A DNA stretch of 64,000 bases from contig JAJRSA010000032.1 in assembly GCA_024279035.1 (NCBI GenBank), positions 87,652 through 151,651 on the forward strand. Direction: 5' to 3'. Below, piece by piece: positions 51,728 through 60,943 of the stretch. Source of the DNA: Alphaproteobacteria bacterium. Lineage in GTDB: Bacteria > Pseudomonadota > Alphaproteobacteria > Micavibrionales > Micavibrionaceae. The notes under the pieces are model-generated. The model was not told the DNA's origin, made no database searches, and was given only the letters and a program-made list of their open reading frames with translations. The position numbers and the translations under genes are program-made. Each line of letters starts with the position of its first letter. Positions within the stretch are counted from its first letter, which is position 1.

Positions 51728-51795
51728 GTAGATATATAAGCACGAGAGAAAAAAGACTCAAGAGAGATCGTTATCAAAATGCACGGCATAGGCGA

Positions 51796-53154
51796 TTAAC
51801 TTTTACTCCGCATCGTTACAAATTCTTCCGCCGCCGTTGGATGAATGCCAATGGTCATATCAAAATCTGCTTTTGTCGCGCCTGCTTTGAGGGCAACGGC
51901 AAAACCTTGGACTATTTCTGGGGCGTCTTGTCCGACCATGTGGAGTCCTAGAACTTTATCCGTACTCCGTTGCACAATCAGTTTCATGAGGGTTTTTTCA
52001 TCTCTGTCTGCCAAGGCGAATCGCATGGATCCAAACTGGGATTTATAGATATCAATATCCTCGGGGAATTTCTCTTCAGCTTGAACTTGTGTCAACCCGA
52101 CTGTCCCGATTGGAGGGTTAGAAAACACGGCGCTTGGGATATTCTCGTACTCAATATAGCGCGTGGGCATGCCTCCATAGAGCCTATCCACAAGGGCATG
52201 GCCTTCGCCCAAAGCCACGGGCGTGAGCGCCATACGATCTGTAATATCTCCCACCGCATAAATAGAAGGAACAGACGTCTGATCATTTTTATTGACAATC
52301 ACCATGCCTTTTTCGTTAAGAGTGATACCGCTCTCTTCCAATCCAATAGCATGCGTCATAGGCGCACGCCCCGTGGCAAAGAGAACTTGATCCGCAATGA
52401 GTGTCTCTCCTGTCGCAAGGGTAACATGAAGAGTGTCTCTCTGTTTTTCAATTTTAGACATCTGTGTTTTAAGTTTTAAATCAATGCCTTGTTTTTTCAT
52501 TTCGTCGGCAAGGAAAAGGCTAACATCCTCGTCAAACCCTGCATTGAGAAGGACATCACGGCGATGAATAAGGGTGACTTTTGCCCCAAGCCGATCAAAG
52601 ATTCCTGCAAACTCAACGGCGATATATCCTGCCCCCACAATCACAACATGTTTTGGGCAGTCTTTGAGATAAAACACATCATCCGATGTTATGGCATGTG
52701 CTCGTGCGCCTTCAATATCAGGAATAAAGGGTGTCCCTCCTGTCGCTACAAGAATACGCTCTGCGCTGTATTCTTTTCCTCCCACAGAAACAGTATGTGC
52801 ATTAACAAGCTCTGCCTCTCCCCAAAGAAGTGTCGCGCCAGCCTTGGCCAAAAGATTTTTATAAATCCCGTTTAGGCGCTCTATTTCCTTATCTTTGGCC
52901 TCAATGAGGGTACCCCATGTATGCGTGCGTGCGCCAACATCCCAGCCAAACCCTTTGGCATCTTCAAAATGATGCGCATACGAGGCGGCAAAGCTCATTA
53001 GTTTTTTAGGGACGCACCCGACATTCACACATGTCCCCCCCAAATATTGCTTCTCCGCAATCGCCACCTTCACACCATATCCTGCTGCAATTCGTGCGGC
53101 TCGCACGCCTCCAGACCCAGCCCCAATCACAAATAAATCAAAATCATATATCAT
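51796..53154 (-). CDS. gor: Glutathione-disulfide reductase
   Basis: A 452-residue FAD/NADPH oxidoreductase. The N-terminal FAD motif is VIGAGSGGVRAAR, the redox disulphide C42/C47 lies in GGTCVNVGCVPKK, the NADPH motif VGAGYIAVEFAGIF is followed by the Arg pair HRR typical of NADPH use, and the C-terminal HPTAAEE holds the catalytic His. It keeps glutathione reduced. It has the length of bacterial Gor. It may share transcripts with the gcv operon downstream. Confidence 0.93.
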   Translation of the reverse strand: MIYDFDLFVIGAGSGGVRAARIAAGYGVKVAIAEKQYLGGTCVNVGCVPKKLMSFAASYAHHFEDAKGFGWDVGARTHTWGTLIEAKDKEIERLNGIYKNLLAKAGATLLWGEAELVNAHTVSVGGKEYSAERILVATGGTPFIPDIEGARAHAITSDDVFYLKDCPKHVVIVGAGYIAVEFAGIFDRLGAKVTLIHRRDVLLNAGFDEDVSLFLADEMKKQGIDLKLKTQMSKIEKQRDTLHVTLATGETLIADQVLFATGRAPMTHAIGLEESGITLNEKGMVIVNKNDQTSVPSIYAVGDITDRMALTPVALGEGHALVDRLYGGMPTRYIEYENIPSAVFSNPPIGTVGLTQVQAEEKFPEDIDIYKSQFGSMRFALADRDEKTLMKLIVQRSTDKVLGLHMVGQDAPEIVQGFAVALKAGATKADFDMTIGIHPTAAEEFVTMRSKS

Positions 53155-53181
53155 GAGGGAGAGTATAGAGTGTAATGTGCC

Positions 53182-53499
53182 TTATTCAACCAATGCGTGA
53201 ATAGATTTCAAAATACGTTTGCGATGGACATAGTCGGAGAGTGATAAAATTTTGGCGCAGAGATCTGCTTCTGTGGGGACAAGTTGGGGAGAATCAAAGA
53301 AGACATCGTAGGTAAGTCCAAACTCTTGGCAAATTTTATGAATGTGATTCATGGAGATTCGTGTCTCTCCAGATTCGTATTTATAGATTTGTTGGGTGGT
53401 CACATTTAAAAAGACTCCCATCTCAGGACAACTCAAAAAGAGTTTTTCACGGATAGTCTTAAAATTCTCCGCAAATTTTTTATTGGCCTTGGCGCGCAT
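53182..53499 (-). CDS. XRE-family helix-turn-helix regulator
   Basis: A 105-residue DNA-binding protein. The HTH covers about residues 13-65: KTIREKLFLSCPEMGVFLNV, then TTQQIYKYESGETRISMNHIHKIC, the usual XRE recognition helix. The rest is a short C-terminal tail. It diverges from the S24-type repressor gene across a 99-bp region with repeated motifs, so the two probably regulate each other as phage CI/Cro pairs do. It ends 27 bp before gor on the same strand. Confidence 0.85.
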   Translation of the reverse strand: MRAKANKKFAENFKTIREKLFLSCPEMGVFLNVTTQQIYKYESGETRISMNHIHKICQEFGLTYDVFFDSPQLVPTEADLCAKILSLSDYVHRKRILKSIHALVE

Positions 53500-53526
53500 T
53501 TTATTTTTCCTTTATAGAAAATTTTG

Positions 53527-53573
53527 TTTCTGTTTTAGTAAATACTCATTTCTATTTTAGAAATATTATTTAC
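53527..53573. promoter_or_regulatory. Probable operators between the XRE and S24-type regulators
   Basis: TTTCTGTTTTAG at 53527-53538 and TTTCTATTTTAG at 53549-53560 are direct repeats 22 bp apart, about two helical turns. GTAAATA at 53538-53544 is inverted as TATTTAC at 53567-53573. The arrangement in the only shared region of two divergent repressor genes suggests binding sites for one or both. Confidence 0.6.
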
Positions 53574-53598
53574 CTTTTTCAACAGATATAATTCCAAA

Positions 53599-54222
53599 AT
53601 GGACAGAAACTGGCTCGCAGCCCAATTTGCATTATACCCTGAAAAGAAGAAAATTGACTTGGCAAAAAAGCTCAATCTTCCTCCGCCTGCCATCAGTAAA
53701 ATCCTCGCAGGAGGGCGAGAAATAAAAGCCAAAGAATATGCTCTTATGCGGCACTTTTTTGGACTCCCCACGGACGGTAAAAATGCCACAATGCTCTCTA
53801 AAAATGCATATGTGATTAAACCTTTTCACGCCGAAAATACACACGGTAGTATGCAAGATAGCGCACGGGACACCCATAATCCAAAAGAAGACTGGGTTAT
53901 TCCTGCTCATTTATTGCGCGAAAAAACAACGGCCACACCTGACCAGATTCGTATTTTTCGGATTGAAGAAGATGCGATGAGTCCTGATTTTAAAATAGGA
54001 GAGTATGTACTCGTAGACCTCTCCTCCACAAAATCCTCTCCCTCTGGAGTCTTCTTAGTATTTGATGGGGTTGGGGAAATTATACGTCACTGTGAATATA
54101 CAAAATCGTTGAACACAATAAGAGTAAGCGCCACCAAAAAAGGATATAGCTCAATGCTTTTGAAGCTCGAAGATTCCCCAATTATCGGACGTGTTCTCGC
54201 TAAGATACAATGGATAAGCTAA
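53599..54222 (+). CDS. S24/LexA-like repressor lacking the catalytic serine
   Basis: A 207-residue CI-like regulator. Residues about 15-55 form a helix-turn-helix (KIDLAKKLNLPPPAISKILAG). The C-terminal half has the S24 peptidase fold: RIEEDAMSPDFKIGEYVLVDL, then GVFLVFDGVGEIIRHCEY and IRVSATKKGY. The motif that normally reads (G/E)DSM has Ala126 in place of the nucleophilic Ser, so RecA-stimulated self-cleavage is not expected. It would need another way of being inactivated. The next gene starts on its stop codon (TAATG), and a membrane protein with a protease motif follows. Confidence 0.82.
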   Translation: MDRNWLAAQFALYPEKKKIDLAKKLNLPPPAISKILAGGREIKAKEYALMRHFFGLPTDGKNATMLSKNAYVIKPFHAENTHGSMQDSARDTHNPKEDWVIPAHLLREKTTATPDQIRIFRIEEDAMSPDFKIGEYVLVDLSSTKSSPSGVFLVFDGVGEIIRHCEYTKSLNTIRVSATKKGYSSMLLKLEDSPIIGRVLAKIQWIS

Positions 54223-55397
54223 TGAAATACATATTTATTTTGTCTCTCTTTTTTCTTTCTCTTGTCCCTGTGAAAGGGTATGCAATAGAGCCAATCCCAA
54301 GTGAATTATATCACATAAAACCTAAGTCTTTGGCTCTCTATGCACACTTGCAGAAAGGAGAGTTTTCTGCGGTACATGACGCGTTCGAAGCGTTGAAAGA
54401 AAAAGGATATACGTCGTGGGATGGGGCGGGGTATTTTGGAAATTATTTTCAATATTGGACGCAGCCTGCTGAAGAGATCATAGAGCATGCAAATGAATGG
54501 ATTTTAGCACAACCATTAAGCACCCATCCCTATACGATAAGAGGAGCATCTGCATATATGTTGGGGACTCAAATAAGAGGTTCAAAGTTTGCACATGAAG
54601 TGCCTCAAGAATCTATGGAGAGAATGAATACCTATTTTAAGATTGCCAAAAAAGATTTTTTAAAAGCAATTGAGCTTGATCCTCAAAATGCCTATGTGCA
54701 AGGGATGCTCATTAGAATGTTAAGGTATAATGAACCAGATAAAGGATATATAAGACAAGTATTCGATATGGCAAAAAAGAATATTCCTGATTATTATCCA
54801 ATCTACGGAAACTACATGTCAACTCTTGCTCCAAAATGGGGTGGATCAGAAAAAGAAATATGGGGTTTTGTGCACGAACAAGAACAAAATGGTGTCGATC
54901 CTTTTGTTATAGACAGGCTTCACATGGATGCACATCACTATGTAGCGGATTATCGTGCACGGAGAGACATGGATCCGGCACTTAAAAAATATTACAGGAC
55001 ATTTTATAACACGCATTTTGCACAGATAAAGATTTGGGCAGATGTCTCGGAGAGAATTAAAAGAATTGAAGCGTTTGAGCCTAAATATGCAAGATCTTTT
55101 CTTCAATATGCAAAATGGGCACGGGATACGGGGCGTGGAGAGGAATCCGTTGGCTATTTTTTGAAAGCTATAGAAGCCGCCCCCATCTATGTGGGAGAGA
55201 AAAATGTTTTCCCTTTGGCTAATTTTTTACAAAGTGGTGAGCAATTTGAAAGAACGGCAATCTTTATTCAAACTTACCTGACATATTTTAAAGAAGACGC
55301 TTCTCCCGAGAGAATAAGAAAGGCAGAGGAATATATGGACTGGTATCATGGAGACTATATGGACTGGTATAATGAAATACAAAAACAAGAAGAGTGA
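54222..55397 (+). CDS. Secreted DUF4034-like helical-repeat protein
   Basis: A 391-residue exported protein: signal peptide at 1-20 (FILSLFFLSLVPVKGYA) then a helical-repeat body. The motif YTIRGASAYMLGTQIRGSKFAHEV followed by AKKDFLKAIELDPQNAYVQ resembles DUF4034, a TPR-related domain of unknown role. I start at the ATG overlapping the upstream stop (TAATG); an ATG 12 bp upstream is possible. The tail has a 21-bp tandem repeat (near 55332-55373) encoding MDWYHGDYMDWYNE. It probably works in the periplasm with the membrane protein encoded next. Confidence 0.7.
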   Translation: MKYIFILSLFFLSLVPVKGYAIEPIPSELYHIKPKSLALYAHLQKGEFSAVHDAFEALKEKGYTSWDGAGYFGNYFQYWTQPAEEIIEHANEWILAQPLSTHPYTIRGASAYMLGTQIRGSKFAHEVPQESMERMNTYFKIAKKDFLKAIELDPQNAYVQGMLIRMLRYNEPDKGYIRQVFDMAKKNIPDYYPIYGNYMSTLAPKWGGSEKEIWGFVHEQEQNGVDPFVIDRLHMDAHHYVADYRARRDMDPALKKYYRTFYNTHFAQIKIWADVSERIKRIEAFEPKYARSFLQYAKWARDTGRGEESVGYFLKAIEAAPIYVGEKNVFPLANFLQSGEQFERTAIFIQTYLTYFKEDASPERIRKAEEYMDWYHGDYMDWYNEIQKQEE

Positions 55398-55402
55398 ACG
55401 CT

Positions 55403-56179
55403 ATGTTTGAGCTAAAAGACTCTCCACTTCGTTCAACCTCTAGGGTTATGCTCTGGGGATTTTTTTTCTCTTTCTTTGCCAATATTCCTTTCTATGCTTG
55501 GATCTTCTCTAAAGATTGGTCGTGGAGTACAGGATTTCCGTTGGGGTGGATTGGCGCTGGAATGGTTTATATGGGAACGTTTTTTCATGAAATTGGGCAT
55601 ACACTCTGTATGTGGTTTTATGGATACCCCACGATTCCAACGTTTGATTTTCAACATGGAGGAGGGATGGCGTGGGCCTTATCTGGTCAACAGATTCCAA
55701 TCCTTTTTGTCGTGTGGGGGGCTTTGGGATATGGTCTCTGGGTCTTAAAAGACTACAGATATTGTCAAATAGGGCTGTGCGTTCTTGCTTTTTTGAATAT
55801 AAGCTTGGCATTCACTGATCTTCATAGTGTGGCATCCAACTTTATGGGGCCTGCATTTGAATGTTTGATTGGCGCATTCTTTCTCTATCGTGCCTTATTT
55901 AATCTTGCCCCAAGAGGTGTTTTTGAGCGATTTTTAAATGGTTTTTTTGGGTTTGGCCTTATTGGACAGGTCTTTATCAATAGCTATGGCTTATTAAAAA
56001 GCGATGCCTTTAGACTCGTTTACTATGAACAAAAAGGATCGCATGGATTTGGGGATTTTGATAAAATTGCCAGTAGCTTAACATTTCTTAATTTTGAAGG
56101 TACTGTTTGTGCATGGGTTTTGTTAAATGTATTGTGTCTTGTTCTCCCTTTTATCCTTTTTCTACGCTCAGAGCTTTAA
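55403..56179 (+). CDS. Multi-pass membrane protein with HExxH motif (M50-like protease candidate)
   Basis: A 258-residue integral membrane protein with about six spans. H62-E63-x-x-H66 (FFHEIGHTLC) lies inside or next to a hydrophobic segment, as in site-2-type M50 metalloproteases. A second acid ligand is likely to be D137 or E151, but I cannot fix it. The start at ATG 55403 is preceded by AAGAAGAG; a GTG at 55394 overlaps the previous stop and is possible. It is the last of three tightly spaced genes after the serine-less S24 repressor, so it could be the protease that acts on a signal for that regulator; this is inference. Confidence 0.65.
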   Translation: MFELKDSPLRSTSRVMLWGFFFSFFANIPFYAWIFSKDWSWSTGFPLGWIGAGMVYMGTFFHEIGHTLCMWFYGYPTIPTFDFQHGGGMAWALSGQQIPILFVVWGALGYGLWVLKDYRYCQIGLCVLAFLNISLAFTDLHSVASNFMGPAFECLIGAFFLYRALFNLAPRGVFERFLNGFFGFGLIGQVFINSYGLLKSDAFRLVYYEQKGSHGFGDFDKIASSLTFLNFEGTVCAWVLLNVLCLVLPFILFLRSEL

Positions 56180-56295
56180 CTAAGGTTTTTTATGTTTATA
56201 TTGAATTATATTAAGAATCTATAGTGGCATTATCTACAAAGAAGAGGAGAACTCTAGGACTTTTGTTTTCTTAGAATTTCTGCTACACACGACTC

Positions 56296-57657
56296 ATGAC
56301 AAAAAAATACTTTGGTACAGATGGAATTAGAGGGACGGCGAACAGCTTTCCTATGACAGCGGATGTTGCGCTCAAAGTGGCGATGGCGGCGTCTATTGTG
56401 CTTAAAGGTGTGCGCAATGGGGGGCATCAAAATCGTGTGGTGATTGGAAAAGATACGCGTCTCTCTGGCTATATGATTGAGCAAGCGATGGCGGCGGGCT
56501 TTACAGCGATGGGGCTTGAGGTGATTCTTGTAGGGCCTATTCCGACACCGGGCATTGCGATGCTCACACGTTCATTGCGCGCAGATATGGGCGTAATGAT
56601 TTCGGCCTCACATAACCCATTTCAAGATAACGGCATTAAGTTCTTTGGAGCAGACGGGTATAAATTATCGGATGATCTTGAGCTTAAAATTGAGGCGCAT
56701 ATTGATCAAGACCTCTCTGATCGGTTGCCCGCTCCTGATCAAGTGGGACAAGCAAAGCGTTTGGATGATGCAACAGGGCGTTATATTGAATATCTGAAAC
56801 GGAGCTTGCCACGTGGGAAAAGCCTTGAAGGGTTAAAAGTGTTGGTTGATTGCGCGCATGGTGCAGCTTACAAGGTGGCCCCCCAGATTTTATGGGAGTT
56901 GGAGGCCGATGTTGTGGCGATTGGAAATAAACCCAATGGGCGCAATATCAATGATGGATTTGGTGCGACCGCCACGCAAAATTTACAAGAGGCTGTGGTT
57001 GACAATGACTTTGATATTGGTCTTGCGCTAGATGGAGATGCGGATCGCTTGATTGTTGTAGATGAAACAGGCACACGGATTGATGGAGACCAAATCATGG
57101 CGTTGTTGGCTGTGGAGAGTCAAAAATCAGGGCATTTAAAGAAAGATACAATTGTGTCCACAGTCATGTCTAATTTAGGCTTGGAAACATTTTTAGAGTC
57201 TCAAAATATTCAATTGCAGCGGACTCCTGTTGGAGATCGTTATGTTGTGGAGGCGATGCGCGAAGGGGGCTATAACCTTGGGGGAGAGCAATCAGGACAT
57301 TTGGTGTTGTCAGACTTTGGAACAACGGGAGATGGAGTTCTTGCCGCGTTGCAAGTCCTCTCCATTTTGAAAGATTCTCAACGAAAAGCGAGTGACCTCT
57401 TCTCTCTTTTTACTCCCTTACCTCAAATTCTTAAAAATGTACGTTATGGAGATCTTAAGCCTCTTGAACATGAAGATGTCTTATCTTCTATCGAAAAAGC
57501 AGAGCATAAATTGGGAACGACTGGACGCATGCTCGTCCGTCTCTCAGGCACAGAGCCTGTCATTCGTGTGATGGCTGAAGGCGAAGATCAAAAATTTGTA
57601 GAATCTGTCGTCAATGATGTGTGTGATGTGATAGAGAAATTATCCACGGGGCGTTAG
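56296..57657 (+). CDS. glmM: Phosphoglucosamine mutase
   Basis: A 453-residue phosphohexomutase converting GlcN-6-P to GlcN-1-P for UDP-GlcNAc, peptidoglycan, LPS and the PseB substrate. The phosphoserine is S105 in MISASHNPFQDNG, the Mg site is DGDADR, and the sugar specificity loop is GGEQSGH. Start KKYFGTDGIRG is canonical. It is monocistronic here, without the ftsH/folP neighbours common elsewhere, and ends 29 bp before a convergent glycosyltransferase. Confidence 0.95.
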   Translation: MTKKYFGTDGIRGTANSFPMTADVALKVAMAASIVLKGVRNGGHQNRVVIGKDTRLSGYMIEQAMAAGFTAMGLEVILVGPIPTPGIAMLTRSLRADMGVMISASHNPFQDNGIKFFGADGYKLSDDLELKIEAHIDQDLSDRLPAPDQVGQAKRLDDATGRYIEYLKRSLPRGKSLEGLKVLVDCAHGAAYKVAPQILWELEADVVAIGNKPNGRNINDGFGATATQNLQEAVVDNDFDIGLALDGDADRLIVVDETGTRIDGDQIMALLAVESQKSGHLKKDTIVSTVMSNLGLETFLESQNIQLQRTPVGDRYVVEAMREGGYNLGGEQSGHLVLSDFGTTGDGVLAALQVLSILKDSQRKASDLFSLFTPLPQILKNVRYGDLKPLEHEDVLSSIEKAEHKLGTTGRMLVRLSGTEPVIRVMAEGEDQKFVESVVNDVCDVIEKLSTGR

Positions 57658-57686
57658 AATAGGCTTCTAACCCTCTGCAGAATATT

Positions 57687-58469
57687 TTAAAACTCTGATG
57701 TCTTCCATTTCTCGATTGTCATTGCAATGCGTAGCGCACGTCCTGCACTGAGGGCGATGGCGATCATAAACCCTTCTACGCCGACAAAACATAAGCGTCT
57801 TATGAGATAGTTTTTTAGAAAAAAGAAGGGGGGGTCGTAGATCAATTGTAAAAATGTTGGTTTGCGCCCTTTATCAAACCAGTCTTGAGCCTGAAGGGTG
57901 CTATATGTTTCTATCTTTGCCCACATGTGAGAAAAAGATTTGAGAGAGATATGGGCGACGTCTCCGTCCAGAGTTACAGGTTGAGATCCATCAAAAACCA
58001 CAAGCTTGTCGTGTACAGCGCTGTCTTTAAATTCAGCACGTCTCTTATCGTAAAGACGTCCTGTCACATTCACAGGACAGAAACGGGAGGGTGTGAGGGT
58101 GTTTGATAAAGAACTTACATGACAAATTCGCAACGCGTAAGCTCCACCGCGCGTTTCTTCTTTTTGTTGAAAAAGATCCCGAATGGACTGTCTTACAGAC
58201 TCGAGTAGAATCTCGTCTGCGTCTAGATTGAGAATCCAATTGTGTTTGCACAGACTTTCGCCATAGACTTTCTGCTGTCCAAAACCTTCCCAGTCTTTGT
58301 GATACACACGATCTGTATAGCGTTTTACAAGCTCTAATGTTCCATCTGTGCTTCCGCTATCAACAATCACAATATCATCAGAGAAATCCTTTATGCTTTC
58401 GAGCACTTGTCCAATACGTTCGACTTCATTACAGCAGATGATAAAGATAGAGAGAGGCAAAAAAGACAT
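57687..58469 (-). CDS. Glycosyltransferase family 2, LPS core type (WaaE/KdtX-like)
   Basis: A 260-residue GT2 enzyme. The nucleotide-binding start is IFIICCNEVERIGQVLESI; VDSGSTDGTLELVK and NLDADEIL provide the DxD; the C-terminal region near YDPPFFFLKNYLIRRL forms an amphipathic/hydrophobic part. The wording fits WaaE/KdtX enzymes that add a glucose to the inner core heptose. It ends the minus-strand pair with the PodJ-like gene, 5 bp downstream. Confidence 0.83.
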   Translation of the reverse strand: MSFLPLSIFIICCNEVERIGQVLESIKDFSDDIVIVDSGSTDGTLELVKRYTDRVYHKDWEGFGQQKVYGESLCKHNWILNLDADEILLESVRQSIRDLFQQKEETRGGAYALRICHVSSLSNTLTPSRFCPVNVTGRLYDKRRAEFKDSAVHDKLVVFDGSQPVTLDGDVAHISLKSFSHMWAKIETYSTLQAQDWFDKGRKPTFLQLIYDPPFFFLKNYLIRRLCFVGVEGFMIAIALSAGRALRIAMTIEKWKTSEF

Positions 58470-58474
58470 ATGAG

Positions 58475-60673
58475 TTACTCTTGTGAGCCCACATCTTCAA
58501 ACAGATCAGAGGACGGGTAGGTGTTGAGCTCAAATTCTCGTGCAAGCATATGTACCAAAATATCTTCAGACGCTACGCCATCTGCGTGTATGTTATTGGT
58601 CGTTTGGTAGGAACGGACTGCGTCTTCTGTTACGGGCCCCATCATCCCATCCGCAGGCCCTGGATAGAGCCCTAAATTAATCAATTGTTCCTGAATTTGG
58701 GCGACGATCACAGTATCAAACTCAGAGTCGTTACTGGGTGTTGGTCGCAGATCAACAGGATCTTCATCCACTCTCTTTTTCTGCACAGGACGAGTGTGCA
58801 TTGCTTGCCTTGTGGGGACATTATTTTGAGCTCTTAATGCTTCAGAATGTGAACCTAATGCTGATTTTACATGAGGTTTCAAGACAGAAATGCGACTAAT
58901 GAGTGTTGCAACATCAGACGGATTGAGGCCTAATTTTCTTGAGAGACTTTCAAGAGCTTGACGTCCTTCCAAGCTTCCTTTTGCCGATGCCACCTTATAC
59001 CAAAATAGGGCTTCATCAGGCTGGTTCTTCCCAAGCAACCCATTCTCATAGATCAACCCAAGATTATAGGCGGCTTCCATGACATTATTGGTGGCTGCCT
59101 CTTCAAAATAATGGGCTGCCATGCCAACATGTTGAGGAACACCCACTCCTTCAATATAGGCAATTCCAAGATTATATTGTGCTTCAGGGTGATTGATATG
59201 GGCCGCTGTCCGATAGAGATCAATGGCATAGGATTCATCACGCTTAACACCTAACCCTTGGTGATAGAGAACACCGAGATTATAGCGTGCATTTGCGACG
59301 CCATTATAGGCCGCTTGCTCAAACCATTGAGCAGCTTTGGCATAGCTTCTTTTAACGCCTCCGTGACCGGCTGTATAGACTGCCGCAAGATCATGTTGCG
59401 CTGCCCCATTATCGGCGAGGGCTTCTTGCTCTATATCTCTAACAATTTGAGGTAAAGAAGTATCCACACCAATAAGATTGGTTAAATCTCCGCGTGTAGT
59501 TTTTTCTAACAAGAGCGCTACAGCTTTTTCTTCAGTCTCGAGTATGTTTTGCTCAAGATCAGTTTTTACGACATATGAAGAATTTGTATCCACGAACCCC
59601 AAATCTCGAACACTCGTTAGAATAGGGTCCTTCTCACTATTTGGACGGCTACTTGGCTCAATCGCATTCATTGCAGGGGCTAATGCAGACATGTCTACAG
59701 GTTCAAAAGAATTTGAGGTGTGAAGCGCGTTTTTCTGTGATGGATTACTTTGTACGATGTTATAAAAAGTATCATTTTGATCTTTTTTCTGAGTCCACAT
59801 AACACCTGCAATAGCTAATACCATCACCACAGAGGCCGCGGTTGCATAGTATCCTAAATAGGATTTTTCTTGTATCTTCTGCTTGATGGGGTGGTGTTGG
59901 TTATCATTTTTGGACTTCACAAAGAGAGGTTCTTCTTTTTTTGCAGTATGAGAAGGGGGGGGGTGTGAAGGGACAGTATAAGGGGACTCATACGCCGTTT
60001 TTTGAGGGAGGGAGGTTTTGGAAGCCATGGCTTGATCTGTCAGAAGAACAAGGGCTTTGGCGCGTAACGTATCTTGTGTTTGCGTTAAGGCATCTTCTAG
60101 GTTTTCCATTTTCTTCAAAAGACGAGATTTGTCTTCTACCGCCGTATCGACACGTCGAGAGAGACGTTTTTGCTCTGTAAAGACATCATCAAAGCGCAAG
60201 GCTACGGATCCTGATGTTGTTTCAACGGTTTCTATGCGCTCTTGCATGTCTTCATGCATGGATTGCGTTTTTTCGATCTGGGAATGCAGAGCCTTTTGGT
60301 TGCTTTCCATCACCCGTTTCCATTTTTCCAAATGGGAGTTGGTGCCACCTGTTTGTGGTTTTTGACGGTCAAGGGTGTCTTGTACCGCTTCCATTTCTTT
60401 CCAAAGACGTTCTCGCTCTATTTCATCACGCTTTAAGCGCGCATTGAAATCTTTGAGCAAGGCCATGATTTGCTGTGTTCCCGATTGCTTTAAGGGCCGA
60501 TGATTTGAAGCCTCTGTTTTTTTGGGCGTTCTTTCTTGTTGCGTTTCTCGCTCCTCTCGATCCCGCAATAACCGATTAAACGGACGATCTGCATCAGGCT
60601 GTGTGTTCGCCACCGTTAATTTAAGAGGTCTATTGCTCTTTCCGGAATTTTTTGTATGAGACATATTGCGCAT
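58475..60673 (-). CDS. PodJ-like polarity protein: coiled coil, membrane span, Sel1 repeats, peptidoglycan-binding domain
   Basis: A 732-residue bitopic protein. Residues 1-60 are disordered and charged; a coiled coil runs about 65-210; one membrane span is at 272-293; Sel1-type repeats lie at about 424-570 (AAQWFEQAAYNGVANARYNLGVLY and three further copies); a peptidoglycan-binding-1 domain ends the protein (655-712, GLYPGPADGMMGPVTEDAV). This order matches PodJ-type localisation factors of Alphaproteobacteria, which organise a pole. The cytoplasmic coiled coil would recruit partners while the periplasmic end binds the wall. Sequence identity to PodJ cannot be judged by eye. Confidence 0.75.
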   Translation of the reverse strand: MRNMSHTKNSGKSNRPLKLTVANTQPDADRPFNRLLRDREERETQQERTPKKTEASNHRPLKQSGTQQIMALLKDFNARLKRDEIERERLWKEMEAVQDTLDRQKPQTGGTNSHLEKWKRVMESNQKALHSQIEKTQSMHEDMQERIETVETTSGSVALRFDDVFTEQKRLSRRVDTAVEDKSRLLKKMENLEDALTQTQDTLRAKALVLLTDQAMASKTSLPQKTAYESPYTVPSHPPPSHTAKKEEPLFVKSKNDNQHHPIKQKIQEKSYLGYYATAASVVMVLAIAGVMWTQKKDQNDTFYNIVQSNPSQKNALHTSNSFEPVDMSALAPAMNAIEPSSRPNSEKDPILTSVRDLGFVDTNSSYVVKTDLEQNILETEEKAVALLLEKTTRGDLTNLIGVDTSLPQIVRDIEQEALADNGAAQHDLAAVYTAGHGGVKRSYAKAAQWFEQAAYNGVANARYNLGVLYHQGLGVKRDESYAIDLYRTAAHINHPEAQYNLGIAYIEGVGVPQHVGMAAHYFEEAATNNVMEAAYNLGLIYENGLLGKNQPDEALFWYKVASAKGSLEGRQALESLSRKLGLNPSDVATLISRISVLKPHVKSALGSHSEALRAQNNVPTRQAMHTRPVQKKRVDEDPVDLRPTPSNDSEFDTVIVAQIQEQLINLGLYPGPADGMMGPVTEDAVRSYQTTNNIHADGVASEDILVHMLAREFELNTYPSSDLFEDVGSQE

Positions 60674-60868
60674 TCTCTATCTTCCCTTCACAAAGGTTGC
60701 TCTGTTTCTTATCCACTGATCCGAGGATAAGCATAAAAGAATTAATTATGTTTTGTAAAATACTTATTACACCTCTCTATAGCTTGTCCACAAAAATATA
60801 AGATACCCCTTGCGTTTCATACTAATGTTTTGTAAACAAACCGAACGTTATTTATAGCATTTCTCTAT

Positions 60869-60943
60869 TGGGGTGTAGCCAAGCGGTAAGGCACCGGGTT
60901 TTGATCTCGGTATGCGCAGGTTCGAATCCTGCCACCCCAGCCA
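60869..60943 (+). tRNA. tRNA-Gln (TTG anticodon)
   Basis: A 75-nt tRNA with acceptor TGGGGTG pairing with CACCCCA, anticodon loop TTTTGAT with TTG, T-arm GGTTCGAATCC, discriminator G and encoded CCA at 60941-60943. It stands at the left border of the accessory cassette that ends with recombinase and transposase remnants; tRNA 3' ends are common integration points. Confidence 0.97.

Noticed and set aside
51728..51795. Possible glycine riboswitch upstream of gcvT
   Set aside because: The gap to gor is only 68 bp and lacks the conserved aptamer core, too short for even one aptamer.
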